From contig MU863914.1 in the NCBI GenBank assembly GCA_033296885.1, positions 186,001-250,000 on the forward strand: 64,000 nucleotides of DNA, written 5' to 3'. The notes under the pieces were generated by a model. The model saw only the letters and a list, made by a program, of their open reading frames with translations, did no database searches and had not been told where the DNA came from. This DNA is from Triangularia verruculosa (Eukaryota > Ascomycota > Sordariomycetes > Sordariales > Podosporaceae). This document shows positions 48,169 to 60,056 of the stretch, piece after piece. The translations under genes were made by a program, and so were the position numbers. Position 1 is the stretch's first letter. Each line of letters starts with the position of its first letter.

Positions 48169-50732
48169 ATGAACTACGAATTCAACAATTCAGTCGGGGG
48201 GGACGCTTTGCTGGAGCAGCTCGGATATGATCATCGCGACCGCTACTCCTATACCACCGCCGTGTCCTCTGCCGCTCCTCTTCAGAACGTCTCCTCCACC
48301 GCTCTGACAACCATGTCCCAGTCAACTCGTCAGAGCCTGAGCCCAGTGACAAGCTGGCTGCCACTTGACCTCACAGGCACCATGAGCGCGCCTGTGTCGG
48401 TTCACTCTCCCAACTCTGCCAGTGGAGCAGCCTCATCGCCGGATGACCACAGTGCCCATTCACCGACACATCAGAGCGCCATGTCGAGCCCTCTTCAGCA
48501 GCAGCACTCCCCATATCACACGGCCGCGCACTCCAACCCAACTGGTCTCATCTCGGATTGGCCTCTTCCTACGCAGCAAGCTACCACTGATCTTTCCCAG
48601 TTTATCCAGGACACGGCCTTGATGCAATTCAACCCTTTCCTGACCAGCTTTCAGCAGGGCGCCATTGAGTATCTGCCAGCGACCACTCAGGGCTTGGACA
48701 CTTCTGGCTTGCAGTTGGAGCCCGCGTTTGCGATTTCACCGGTGGACGACGGTTCTCAGGCGCTTCAGTGGGGGCCATCAGGCATGGCAAACTGGCAGGA
48801 TTTTGAGCCAATTGGCTACCAAACAGACGGTCTTCCTCGTGTTACCAGCAGTTTGGGGAGCCATTCGCCAACAGGGACGTATCTGGAGGTTCTTTCGCTT
48901 GGTGGCAGCAGTGATCATGGGTGGACGACGGTTGACCCGATCTTTCCCAACTACACGCAGAATGCTGCAATCTTTAACCCAAGCCAAACACTGCATTTGA
49001 GAAGCGAGTCTGGGTCATCCACATCCGACAGGAACTCTTTGGAATTTGGTAGCTACGAGGAGGTCTCTTTCCCGCCCTACTCACCCTACTCGCCTGGGTC
49101 CGACAGCTATGTAGACCCATCAGCCAACCACAGGAACTGCGGGCCTGGTGATCACCACCACCACCATCATCAGCACCAACATCAACATACTCATCAGTCT
49201 ACATCAACCGAGCTCATCAGCCCAGCTGCTGCTGTTGCTCCCATGACCATCAAAACTGTGGCCACCACCAGCAGACCGGTTGCTAGTGGCAGTGGAGCTG
49301 GGTCGGTTTCGCCACCTGCGAGGAGGAATTCTGGAACGAGAAAGAGCCCGATTGCCAAGGCCACCAAGCCGGTCATCCGCCGGACGTCTACTGGAAAGAA
49401 GGATGGGACTGGTGAGAAGAAGGTTGGCAGGCGTCGCGGGCCATTGCTCCCTGAGCAACGCAAGCAGGCCAGTGAGATCAGGAAGCTCCGTGCCTGCCTT
49501 CGTTGCAAGTTCCTCAAGAAGACTTGCGACAAGGGCGAGCCTTGCGCTGGCTGCCAGCCTTCTCACGCCCGTCTTTGGCAGGTTCCCTGCACACGCATTG
49601 ACATCAAGGATATTGGCTATTTCATGAAGGACTGGAAGGCAGATTATGAGCGCCATCTGGACCGTGGGATGTCAGTTTTCAATGTCAAGGGTTTCGCGCA
49701 AAAGGAGACCCTCATGTGGATCACGCACGGTTACGGCTTCGCTCTCCCGGTTATGGTCCGTGAGGTGTTTGTGGCCGATGACAGCTGCTTCCAGGTTGAC
49801 TGGGTGGAATCGACTCTGACCGATCAAGAACCTATTGAGTTTGACATTCGGACGGAGCGCCTTGACGTTGGCCAGGAGGGCATTTCTATCGAGGCTCTTT
49901 CTGAGTATCTTGACAAGCACATTGACGAGGGCTTCGAGAGGTTTATCGATGACCACTTTGAGGGCACTCCTTTCATCACCGACATCTTTAAGACGGCCTA
50001 TCGTTACTACGCCAAGGAGAGGTCACCCGTCATTCGCAAGGCTCTTAAGCTTGTTGTAGCCTACAACCTCACGCTCCACATTACCATGATCGAGCAACCA
50101 CAAACCGAGGCCTCTATGGAAGGCCAGATTGATGATGAGGATTCCAAGTACTACGGCAAGGTTGTTGCTCCTGTCATGATCAACTTCCAGATCAAGTGCG
50201 CCATGGCCGATATGTGGCGCGAGCTGCAAAAGGAGATCCTGGAGGAGCTCTCGGCGCTCTACTCTAGTGTCTACAGTGGTGAACGCTTGAAGAACTGGCC
50301 CACCATCTTCATGCTTGCTTCCATCCTCCTTGCCATCTGGGAGGAAATCCAGTTCGACTGCCATTACCGTGTGCCAGACCAGGTCGCTGTTGACAAGTTC
50401 TGCACCGACATGGAGACAGTGCCCGTCGGCGTCATTGTTGGTCTTTTCCACGCCATCTCCCAGAAGCTCCCATCATTCACTGAATGGGACACTCGGAGAC
50501 ACGGTCAACTGTTGAATAATAACCCCGCTGTTTGCGATGCTATGACAGAAGTAAGACAGCACGTCATCAAGCATGGTAAGGATCCCCTCTCTCCTGGTCT
50601 CGTGAAACGGAAAACTAACCTGATTCTACAGAGTCTTACCTAAGAACACGCTCCGAGTGCAAGTTTGACCGCTACGACTTTGACTCATTATCAAACAAGC
50701 TCCTTTCCAAGCTTGTCATCCGGGCCAACTAA
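48169..50732 (+). CDS. Zinc-cluster (Zn2Cys6-like) transcriptional regulator
   Basis: Exons 48169-50575 and 50632-50732, 56-bp intron (GTAAGG...CTACAG), about 835 residues. The start MNYEFNNSVGGDALL was preferred over an ATG 52 codons upstream because that stretch reads like leader sequence and the chosen ATG has a CACC context. The N-terminal half is Ser/Thr/Pro/Gln-rich (activation-domain-like) and includes a His-rich tract near 49155-49195. The cysteine cluster is internal: C443, C446, C453, C459, C462 and C474, spacing x2, x6, x5, x2, x11. The last gap is longer than the usual 6-9 of Gal4-type fingers. It is preceded by a basic stretch (GRRRGPLLPEQRKQ), a likely nuclear signal. The C-terminal about 350 residues are globular (ITHGYGFALPVMVREVFV, VIRKALKLVVAYNLTLHITM). 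The target genes are not predictable from sequence. Confidence 0.85.
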
Positions 50733-52503
50733 GCGACGCTGAATCGCTTTCAACATCCTCACCAAGAAGCGTCCAAGCATCGACACGACACCCTCTGTCA
50801 TCGACGGTACAAGGAAGGCTTTTTGTGTGGCTTTTTTATCTGTTTTTTCATCATGTCTGAATGATCTGGGGGTCTTTCAAGTGCTGAGCGACGGCGTTAT
50901 TGATTTTTACTGTAATGGCTTCATCTCATGTTATTCATCTCATGTCAACACCCCCTACAACTATCTCACGAAACTACGGGCTACGACGTTACTCTCTCTC
51001 TCTCACGGAACAACGAATACTCTTTTTTTCAACCATTTTTTTTTCAACTTCTTTACTGTCTTTTAGAGGCATGCGGGACACACAAGACAACACGCAACGC
51101 GATCATGATACGACGCCAACGCAATAGCTTTACTACTCTTTTTTACTTTTTTATTTAACGAAAATGACTGAAACGTCTCTACAATGAATCGAATCAATCG
51201 ACTTCAGACACGACGGGAAAAAGCATTATGACCAACTATAACCTTTTTGTTTTTTTTTCGTTTCACAATTTACATTTACAAGCTGCTGTTAGCGAGCACA
51301 ATGGACTACAACTACTTACTTTTTACTGGGAAGGAAGTGAGTAAAAATGGGGAGGAGGAGGAGTAAAAGGGAGTTTCAACTTGGTGATGATGAGGGGGGG
51401 TGTCGGAAGGAAGGAAGGAAGAAGAAGAGGAGGGAAAATATGTGTGTATTGGGAAATGTTTCAAATGATGGGGGGGGGGGTAAAAAGTAAGGAGAAAGGG
51501 AAATGGAAGATGTGTTACAAGCTACAAATAAAATGTGCCTTCTTCGCGCAAGTGAAATGTAGAAAGGGAGGATGATGTGGACAGATATGAATGGCATATA
51601 GAGAGAGAGAAGGGGTAGTGGTGGGGGAAGAAGATGTTTGCAAAATGGCACAATGGAAATTTTTTGGGTTTTATTTGGGTCAAGCTTGAACTCTTGACGT
51701 ATTTGTCACTGAAGGATCAGACAGAAGAAAGCATGATTGTGTCTCGTCAGATGAGATCTGGCGCCTCGTCTATCTCCCATCTCGTAGTTGGGAATGGAGA
51801 GAAAGATGCTAGAGGTGAAAGCGGCACACCGTCCATCTTCTACCACTTTGCCCACCAAACAGCGTATCTATCGATCTACCTTTTACCCTCCGATCCATTT
51901 TATCCCCCCGGTTTACACACCTTGTATCTATTTTGCCCGTCTGCCTTGGCTGTATGTTGTGCATTGGCTAGCAGGGATTTCTACGCCACATTTATACTGA
52001 CGGAATGACGGGAGAGGGGCTTGAAGTATTGGCAGTACGTTAGTAATCGCCCAGCTGGATTTGACATCACGACTGAGTTGCCTGATTTGGATACCGAGTC
52101 CCAGATGCACTCATGGTTGAATGGGAAAAGAGCGGCGTAGAAAGGAGAAGATATTGGGAAGAAGAAAGAATACGTGTGGGATCAGGTGATCTGTGGATGC
52201 TTATCATCGGTTAGGTGCGAGACTGAGAGGAGAGTGTGTCTGTTTAGCAGCAGATTCGGGCATGGGAAGGAGTAGCAGCACGTCAGGAGGGGGGCTGGTG
52301 AACGGTGGTAGGTGATTGTCTTGAAACAAGACTTGTTAGGTTCACATGTAAGGTAAATGGGTAGAATAAGATGAGGGAAGGTAAGGAGCGTGATTCATCA
52401 TATCTATCTAGCGGGGCCAACATTACTCCCTCATCCACCTGTAGCTCTCTTATCGCATCCCACCAAGCCCTCTCAGTACGATGAGATCACTGTAGAAAGT
52501 CAT
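50733..52503. other. Intergenic, 3' of regulator gene
   Basis: No supported gene. Contains T-rich tracts at 51030-51060 and 51245-51260, GGAA repeats near 51405-51425 and a poly-G run at about 51471-51480. The flanking genes are convergent here. Confidence 0.5.
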
Positions 52504-53130
52504 TTAGGCATTAGCAGCCCCCCGTCCTCGCCCAGCACCCTGTCCACCGCCCCTCCCACCCCTCCCATCCCCTCCATTCCCCCTCCCGACACCACCCTGA
52601 GGGGCCGCCTCCGGATCAGGCGACCCAATCGCATCAGCAGAAGAATCCGTCTCTCCATCTGCATCGGCAGAAGAATCCGTCTCTCCATCTGCATCGGCAG
52701 AAGAATCCGTCTCTCCATCTGCATCGGCAGAAGAATCTGTCTCTCCATCTGCATCCGCTGAGGAGTCTGTCTCTCCATCTGCATCTCGGCTGGTGCCAGA
52801 ATCACTCTGTGGCCCATGCCCCAGTTGTTGTTGCTGGGGGGAAGGGGATCGGTCAGAGTCAACTTGCATCGGGCTGGACCCGCGATCGGAGGCGGAGGAG
52901 GAGCCATCCGAGTATGGACCCTCGGGCTGTTGGTAGGTTGGGTCGTTTCTTTCATCGTCGGAGGAGGTGGGGGTGCGGGCGCGTTTGCTCAGGGGTGAGT
53001 TGAATAGGTTGTGTTGAGGGGGAGAACGTTTGTTGATTTGGATGGAGTGGGAGGAGGGGAGGGGGTTGGAGGTGGTGAGGGATGCCAAGGCGAGGGCGAG
53101 GGAGAGGATGAGGGGGGTGTTGGACCTCAT
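52504..53130 (-). CDS. Predicted secreted decapeptide-repeat protein
   Basis: An open frame of 208 residues from ATG at 53130. The N-terminus is a good signal peptide (MRSNTPLILSLALALASL), followed by a pro-like segment with two Lys-Arg sites (IQINKR and PLSKR), the cleavage signal of the Kex2 protease. The mature part is Ser/Asp/Pro/Gln-rich and probably disordered. It contains five consecutive copies of the ten-residue unit DADGETDSSA, encoded by a 30-bp tandem repeat, then a Gly/Arg-rich tail (RGGRGGGQGAGRGRG). No Cys. I do not recognise a family. The raw frame extends 57 codons upstream, but the ATG at 53130 is followed immediately by the signal peptide. It could be a wall-associated or effector-like protein; whether it is expressed is unknown. 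Confidence 0.62.
   Translation of the reverse strand: MRSNTPLILSLALALASLTTSNPLPSSHSIQINKRSPPQHNLFNSPLSKRARTPTSSDDERNDPTYQQPEGPYSDGSSSASDRGSSPMQVDSDRSPSPQQQQLGHGPQSDSGTSRDADGETDSSADADGETDSSADADGETDSSADADGETDSSADADGETDSSADAIGSPDPEAAPQGGVGRGNGGDGRGGRGGGQGAGRGRGAANA
52634..52784 (-). repeat. 30-bp coding minisatellite, 5 units
   Basis: Five tandem 30-base units; the core ctctccatct recurs at 52651, 52681, 52711, 52741 and 52771 on the plus strand. The units are nearly identical on the downstream-gene side and diverge toward 52741-52784. Each encodes DADGETDSSA on the minus strand. Confidence 0.93.
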
Positions 53131-55446
53131 TTTTGTGGTTGGAGTTGAATTGAAGGTTGAGATAGGAGATGGAGTGAGAATGCTGGCTTGGGTACCTGTA
53201 CCGGAAGCTAGACTGCTGAGAATTATGTGAAGGAGTGCGTGCTGAGATGGTTTACCAGAAACCAAGAGAGAAACAAAATTAAGGAACGCTGAAGTGAACA
53301 CTTGACCGGCAAGTGAAAGAACTGAGAAGGAATGCTGTGATGATGAGAAAGCTTTTCCACTTGGAAGAGCCAGTTAGGACAGCTTTTATAGATCTCCCCA
53401 AGGTATCTGGAGACCGAGTCTGAAGTCTTCACCATGGCTGTGTCCCGAAACGCTGAGGCCATGCCCACCGAAGCTGAGATCCAAGAATGTATAGCACGCC
53501 GAAAACCAGCCGTGGTTGAAGCTGTTACTTTAGGTTGAGTCGGAGATGCTTCTCTCCGAGCTGGTCGACAGGAGCATGGGTGTCGGTGCAATTGCAGCTA
53601 TCTTGGAGGCGTCGTCAACAGTTCTACCGAACGTTTCGTGGCCATCATGGTTGTGGCTGGCTACTCGAGACCGGGATAGCGGGTATGAAACAGCAACATC
53701 TTAATTTGAGAATCCAGTCGGAGGAGGAGGCTGACGGCGGTGTTGAAATTTTGAACCACAGGGCCACGCGCAGGCAGCGAGGATCGAGATCGACACGGAC
53801 GGGCTAGACACGCTCAAAACGTATGGAGTCTTCTGAGTTACATTGGGTTCTTAGAGAGGTAACTTGGTCCTCTTGACTTCACAGGTCCTCCGTAACAGTT
53901 AGTAAATGTTTGAAGTCGAAGAGTTCTTTGTCTACTAAGTAAAGATACTGGTATAGAACATCTGGGCTAGTAAACAAAGGTTCGGAGGTCAACAAAAATA
54001 GGGGATAATATGTAAGAGTTTCATGCAGTTTGGTGGCCAGCTCGCTGACGCCTCGTTCCGTATATGAGAGGCTCGATCTTTGATAAGGCAAGGCAGCGGT
54101 CGATGAGAAGGTCGCTAGCTGACCCCTGTCGATCTGGCTTGGTGGGTCTAGGCAATGGTGGAGCGGAAAAGGGAGCCCCGGCCGATGACGTCGGTTGCAG
54201 ACAGCTGTGGGTTTTGGAGATGGGGAGATGATGGTGACATTGTGTTCTTTCATTGCAGGTTGATGATGCCATTCATTCGAGCCCGAGAGAGAAGCGGTCT
54301 GAGATTACTCATTATTATTGAGCAGTTTTATACCTTAGACTTCGGAGAACGCTGGGAACTTTGACCTTTGGTAGTCTTATTAGAGCAGCTGCAAGTTGGA
54401 GTCTGGTGGAGCAAGGCGGGCGATCACCAGTGGATATGCATGAGAAGGCTGATGCTGACTTTCGACTTACACGAAGGTGAGGGCGTCCCTAACGGCGCGT
54501 AGTGTAAACATTATGAGTTGAATCCTTCGCCGAATGCGCGATACGGGCATCGAAACTCTCCAGATCCGGACTGAGGACCGAACCGTACGCCTCGGGTCGC
54601 TATGCACGGCAAGGCCCGGGTTGAGCGCTCACCGCCTGCCCCTCTTTTCGGGAGGGCCGGGGGCTGGCCTCAGGTGACCGATGGCGGTGTTGAACTCAAA
54701 GAGCTTCCAACACAGTGATTACAAGCATCAAACGATGCAGTACAATGATACAGACACCATTTATTCATCCTATAAAGTACCATAGCAATAAAAAAACGCT
54801 GACATCAACCGAGTGCTTTGCTCCTGCGCGTTGGAAGTCTCTCCTGATTGTGCCAGTTGGGTGCACCAACTCATCCACGTCACAGGACCCTTGTCCTATC
54901 GGCAATGGATCGGCTTGGCACTTGGAATTAAAACAAACAAAGGAGAAACATAGAGCCGTGACCATTACTTTGGAAGCTACCGCACAAATCTGCAAAAGTC
55001 CATCAGGAACTTGAGCTTATTCAGCAGCTCCGGCTGTGGCAAGACCGGTGCGCGGCGAGGCTGGTGTTATCAGCCAGACCTGATTGCCCCTTGTTTGCCC
55101 CACTCCAACTCCCACTTCTCTGGCTGTGACTGGCCCGTTCTGGCGGCTTCCCTGCACTTCGCTCCCTCTGCCAGGGTCAGCAAGTGGCCCTTGCCCGGCC
55201 TGACACATTCGCTCAGCCACCCCGCCTGCCTTGCCTTGAACCGGCAGCCTACGGACCTTCTTGCTCTCGCTGGCTACCTATTTAACTTCTCCCGCCGCCC
55301 GTCCTCCAAACCCTTCCTTCTTTTCCACATCCACCACACAACGAACCCGCTCAGCCATCAAAAAGGCCTGCTCTGCGATCACATCCATCGACATCCATCA
55401 TCGACATCAACCCTCATCACACAAGAGCAAACGGACAACCGCCACG
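53131..55446. other. Intergenic, upstream of polyubiquitin
   Basis: No supported gene. 54480-54700 is a GC-rich segment with potential RNA secondary structure (a 7-bp stem 54630-54636 with 54683-54689 enclosing a 5-bp hairpin). 55250-55446 is pyrimidine- and CAC-rich leader of the ubiquitin gene. Confidence 0.5.
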
Positions 55447-56426
55447 ATGCAGATCTTCGTCAAGACTCGTAAGTTACCCTCCCCGCCTTGTCTCTTCTGA
55501 CCCCGCGGTCGCTAACTCCATCGCCTCCAGTCACTGGCAAGACCATCACCCTCGAGGTCGAGTCGTCGGATACCATCGACAACGTCAAGGCCAAGATCCA
55601 GGATAAGGAGGGCATTCCTCCTGACCAGCAGCGCTTGATCTTTGCCGGCAAGCAGCTCGAGGATGGCCGCACCCTCTCCGACTACAACATCCAGAAGGAG
55701 TCTACTCTCCATCTCGTCCTCCGCCTCCGTGGCGGCATGCAAATCTTCGTCAAGACCCTGACCGGCAAGACCATCACCCTTGAGGTGGAGTCTTCCGACA
55801 CCATCGACAACGTCAAGGCCAAAATTCAAGACAAGGAGGGTATCCCACCTGACCAGCAACGTCTTATCTTCGCCGGCAAGCAGCTTGAGGATGGCCGCAC
55901 CCTCTCTGACTACAACATTCAGAAGGAGTCCACCCTTCACCTCGTCCTTCGTCTCCGCGGTGGTATGCAGATCTTTGTCAAGACTTTGACCGGAAAGACC
56001 ATCACATTGGAAGTGGAGTCCTCAGACACCATTGACAACGTGAAGGCAAAGATCCAGGACAAGGAGGGTATCCCACCCGACCAGCAGCGTCTCATTTTCG
56101 CTGGCAAGCAGCTCGAGGACGGCCGGACTCTGTCCGACTACAATATTCAGAAGGAGAGCACCCTGCACTTGGTGCTGAGACTTCGTGGTGGTATGCAGAT
56201 TTTCGTGAAGACCCTCACGGGAAAGACGATTACGCTGGAGGTCGAGTCTTCGGATACGATCGACAATGTGAAGGCCAAGATTCAGGACAAGGAGGGCATT
56301 CCCCCTGATCAGCAGCGCCTGATTTTCGCTGGCAAGCAGTTGGAGGACGGCCGGACTCTGTCCGATTACAACATCCAGAAGGAGAGCACTCTCCATTTGG
56401 TGCTCCGTCTCCGTGGTGGACAGTAA
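55447..56426 (+). CDS. ubi4: Polyubiquitin, four units
   Basis: Encodes four head-to-tail ubiquitin units of 76 residues plus a single C-terminal Gln (305 residues), processed by deubiquitinases to free ubiquitin. Exons 55447-55468 and 55531-56426; the 62-bp intron (GTAAGT...CTCCAG) interrupts codon 8 of the first unit (MQIFVKT-L), a position used in other filamentous ascomycetes. Unit boundaries fall at 55737, 55965 and 56193, each starting MQIFVKTLTGKT and ending LRLRGG. All Lys positions used for chain building are present in every unit as read. Synonymous codons differ between units, so recent homogenisation is not complete. Stress-inducible in yeast; regulation here is not visible. Confidence 0.99.
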
Positions 56427-57219
56427 GCGGGTTATGGTTATGCATGGGATATGAAATGGGCGTTCAGCGTTATGGGAGGTTGACCGAAATGGCAGCCAGT
56501 GGTTTTTTGGGTTCATCTAGCACCTAGCAAATACTCATGTCCACGCCTGAAAAAGGCAGTGTCGCAATAAATCATCATGTCTTGGTTTATTTACCTTGTT
56601 GTGCCGTCTGCCGTGACTTCTGACTTGACTTCTGACGTGATTTGATGTTGCAGTACGCCAACTTTGTTGACCGCCCATGTTTACTGACTTGGTGATCAGG
56701 CTTTTCTGTCTCTGTACCGGGGAATACTGTTTGCTATGGTCAGTCAAAGAGGATGCATTTTGATCATCGTTTGAACAACTGTCCGTTCTACAACTTCGTA
56801 AATTGGAGCATGTGCTACGTGTTCCATTCAAATCCACCTTGCCACCAGCAAACAACCACAAGTCCCCATCAACCGCGATCAATAGTCATGGTGGATTCGC
56901 ACGAGAAAAAGCAGTCTTATTCAAGGGGTATGAAAGTTCCCACCATCAGTCGGATTCTGCGGCAGAAGGTGTCAAGAAAGGAGATTCTATAATCATGGCG
57001 CCTCGGCTGGTTGGGAGATAATCTGCCTACAGCAGATACGCCTTTTGCATGAGTACCTAGGTAGGTAGGTAGGTAGGTAGTATAATAGTTTGTTTGCCAG
57101 GTCATTATTTTACATGTAGTAACTGCAATCAGAGAGATATAATTATTCGCTTCTCAACTTCACTCTCCCAAACTTATTTTTTGCTACTTTGTTGCTAGAT
57201 ACATCGGCGGGCGAAATAA
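56427..57219. other. Convergent 3' region, ubi4 and GH74 gene
   Basis: No gene seen. 57057-57081 is a GTAG tetranucleotide repeat (about six units). Confidence 0.6.
57057..57081 (+). repeat. (GTAG)6 microsatellite
   Basis: Perfect tetranucleotide tract between two convergent genes. Confidence 0.9.
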
Positions 57220-60056
57220 TTACAAGCACTGAAAGTACCAATCATTCTGCTTCTGGCACGTCCACGGCGCCTCGCACACCGTCGGTCCCGTCCAGCCGAT
57301 CCCGCCGCACTGCCCCCACCTCTTCGCCTTCGCGGTCGGGGTTGTCACGGGGGCTGAGCTGGTGGCGGTGGTGGTGGTTCTGATCGAGGTGCTGGTGGTA
57401 GAAACCCTGACGCTCGTCGAGGAGGTGGTGGTGGTGGTAGGTCTAGCGCTAGTAACAAAAGTAGTGCTCACCGTCGTCGTCGGCTTCACGGTGGAAGATG
57501 GGATGGCGGCAGTGGTGGTGGTGGTCGGCTCGCAGTACTCCCCCTCATCATCATCGTCGTCGTCTCCTCCCCCATTGCCCGGATCACCACCGGCTACTGT
57601 GCCTTGCGCAAACATGACTCCTCTCCCGTTGGTGCCGACATACACCTGCCCGGCGACGCTGGCGCTACCGACCACGCGGTTGGCCGAGATCGAGCCGAAG
57701 CCCTGGGATCCTTGGATGTCAACCCAGGATTCACCATTGTCAGAGCTGGCATAAAGTCTAGGACCATTGAGCCCGTAGCCAAAAGCGTAGATATTCCATT
57801 TCGAGCCCTCCCCGAGACCGAAAGCGAACTGCTCCGTGTTGGTGATGCTTCCCTCGCCAACCTGGGCGTAGTTGAGACCGTAGTCTGTGCTGCGGAGGAG
57901 ACCGATGTTGGTGGACACCCAGACTTCTCCCGCAACAACCGGGTGGGCAACCATGTCCTTGATGGCCACGACGGTCATGGAGGTGGTGCTGCTCCTCGGG
58001 TCGACGGCGACGGTAAGGAAGGTGGCGCCGCCGTCGAGACTGCGGTAGAGGGTACCCTCGAATCCGGCGTAAAAGACCGAGTTGTTGCGCTTGTCGGCGG
58101 CGATGACGGAGCCAGAGGGGAGGGAGTCGACTGGGACGAAGACACCTTCGGCCGAGTTTGCGGATGGGACGACGGAGCCGGGGTTGTAGGCGGTGGAGGC
58201 GGAGGTGTGGAAGCGGAGGACGCCGTTGTTGGAGGACCAGAGGATGGTGGAGGCGTCGGCCGAGTAGGCGAGGGTGCCGGCGTAGTCGGTGTTGCTGGCG
58301 CCGTGGTGGGTTGACCAGGTTAGGCCGCCGTCGGTGGAGATGGCGATTTGAGGGCTGCCCGGGGAATTTCCGACGCGGACGACTTGGTTGGGTTTGTTGC
58401 CGGCGTAGTCTGCGATGCAAGTTAGTGAGGCTCGATATTGACGTGCTTTGTGGTACTCACCAACATCAGTTGCAGTGGTCCACATGGGGTTCATCCAGGG
58501 GGTCTGGGGAGAGGTTAAAAGATCACCGGCCTCCTTGAAGGTGAAGCCATTGTTGTCGCCAACGGCAGCGAGAAGCTCGGAGCCACCAGGGGCGGACGCA
58601 AGACCAAGGACGGCCATCTCCTCAATACCGGCGGCAAGAGAGTGGATGGTAATGTTGCGGGTGGTGTCCCACTTGGTCAGATCGTGGCCGCCAAAGAGAG
58701 TCAGGCCAGTGCCATACAGCCAGTGGTCACTATCATGGGGGTTAATCTCGAGAGCCTCAATCATCCATCCAAGACGCTTGGAGTCCTGGGAGATGAACCC
58801 AGCGTTGATCCAGGGGGCTTTGTTGGTCTAGGAAATGTTAATGATGGTTCGGCAAGCTCATGGAAACCGGCGAACTCACATAAAGACCATAGTAATAGTT
58901 AATGTCGGGATATCCAGCCCACTCCCAGAGAGGGGACCAGGTGTTTCCAGAGTCAGTGGAACGGAAAAGCTGGGCATCTGGCCACCAGGAGTTCAAGCTG
59001 GCGACGACGAGAGTGCCGGGCTTCTTCATATCAAGACCCAAACCACCGAAGCCGTAGGACAGATCACTGCCAGAGACAGGAGTGATGTTCTTCCAGGTGC
59101 TGTTGGTGAGGTCGTAGCGATATACACCACCAGACGTGCCATCATAAGGGCCAGCTCCATCACTGTAGGTGAAGTACAGAGCCTTTTCGGCTGGCTGAAG
59201 CTTGCACTTGTGGGGGAAGTACTTCGCAGGCTGGCCAGCAACTGGGGCCCATGTAGCACCGGCATCGGTGGAAACGTAGACGGAAGCGGTGGTGTTGTCG
59301 GCGGTACCGACAAAGATGCGCGAGGTGGCGCCATTCCTGACGGCGGAAGTTGAGTCAAAGGTGACAAAGGTGAGACCGATCTTGTCTCCGTTGTATCCAT
59401 GGACATCGCTAGGGTCGACGATGTAGGTACCGACATTAGTGAAAGAAGTGACCTTGGAGAAGGTAGCACCGCCATCGGTACTCTTCCACAGACCATTTCC
59501 ACTGCGAGCACCGAAGTAGATGATGTTGGAGTTGGCAGGATCGACGGCCAACCTCTCACCCATGCCACGACCAGGCATGTTACCGCCCACCTTGAACGGA
59601 AGGTCGGTTGACACCCAGGTAGCTCCCTTGTCGTCACTGCGGATGATGGCGCCCGGGTTGGGATCCCAGTTGGTTGTGTACATGCCTACCGCGGCATAAA
59701 CTCTGTTGGGCTGCTGGGGGTCCAGGGCGAGAGCATCGATACCCCAGTGACCCCTATTTCACAGGGCTGTTAGGAACTCCTAACATTGAGAACACTCAGC
59801 CTCAAAACAGCACTTACCATCTTTCATCGGTGCCAAGACTGTCGGTGATGGGTGTCCAGGAGTCGTCGGAATTCAGCCTGTAGAGACCTCCAATGTCGGT
59901 CCTGGCATAAGCTACACCAGGAGCAGTTGGGTGAAAGACGATGCCGGGGACGAAGCCACCGCCACCACCAATGTTGACATTCTTCCACGAGAACTCGGCG
60001 GCAGCAGGAGCTGCCACAGCCGCAAGAAGCAGCTGGATCAGCGACGGGAGCTTCAT
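57220..60056 (-). CDS. Secreted GH74 xyloglucan-specific endoglucanase with CBM1
   Basis: Cleaves the beta-1,4-glucan backbone of xyloglucan outside the cell. Exons 60056-59818, 59753-58880, 58827-58461 and 58409-57220 give 889 residues; introns are 64, 52 and 51 bp. Signal peptide MKLPSLIQLLLAAVAAPAAA. The GH74 two-propeller catalytic region runs to about residue 750, with BNR-type repeats (STDGGATF, SDDKGATW, SSDNGESW). By family comparison the catalytic aspartates are about D54 (ARTDIGGLY) and D462 (AVGDNNGF). Next come an acidic stretch (GDDDDDDEG) and a Thr/Ser-rich linker. The C-terminal about 36 residues are a fungal CBM1 cellulose-binding module (WGQCGGIGWTGPTVC ... CQKQNDWYFQCL) with four Cys. 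The first two acceptors are fixed by RWGHWGIDALAL and YYGLY-TNKAPW. Divergent from a GH2 beta-galactosidase. Confidence 0.96.

Noticed and set aside
52390..52761. Plus-strand repeat open frame (RIRLSICIG units)
   Set aside because: Antisense of the 30-bp repeat in the minus-strand gene, which has a signal peptide and a proper start.
57604..58314. 236-codon antisense open frame over the GH74 gene
   Set aside because: Gly/Val/Asp-rich mirror of the sense repeats; no independent support.
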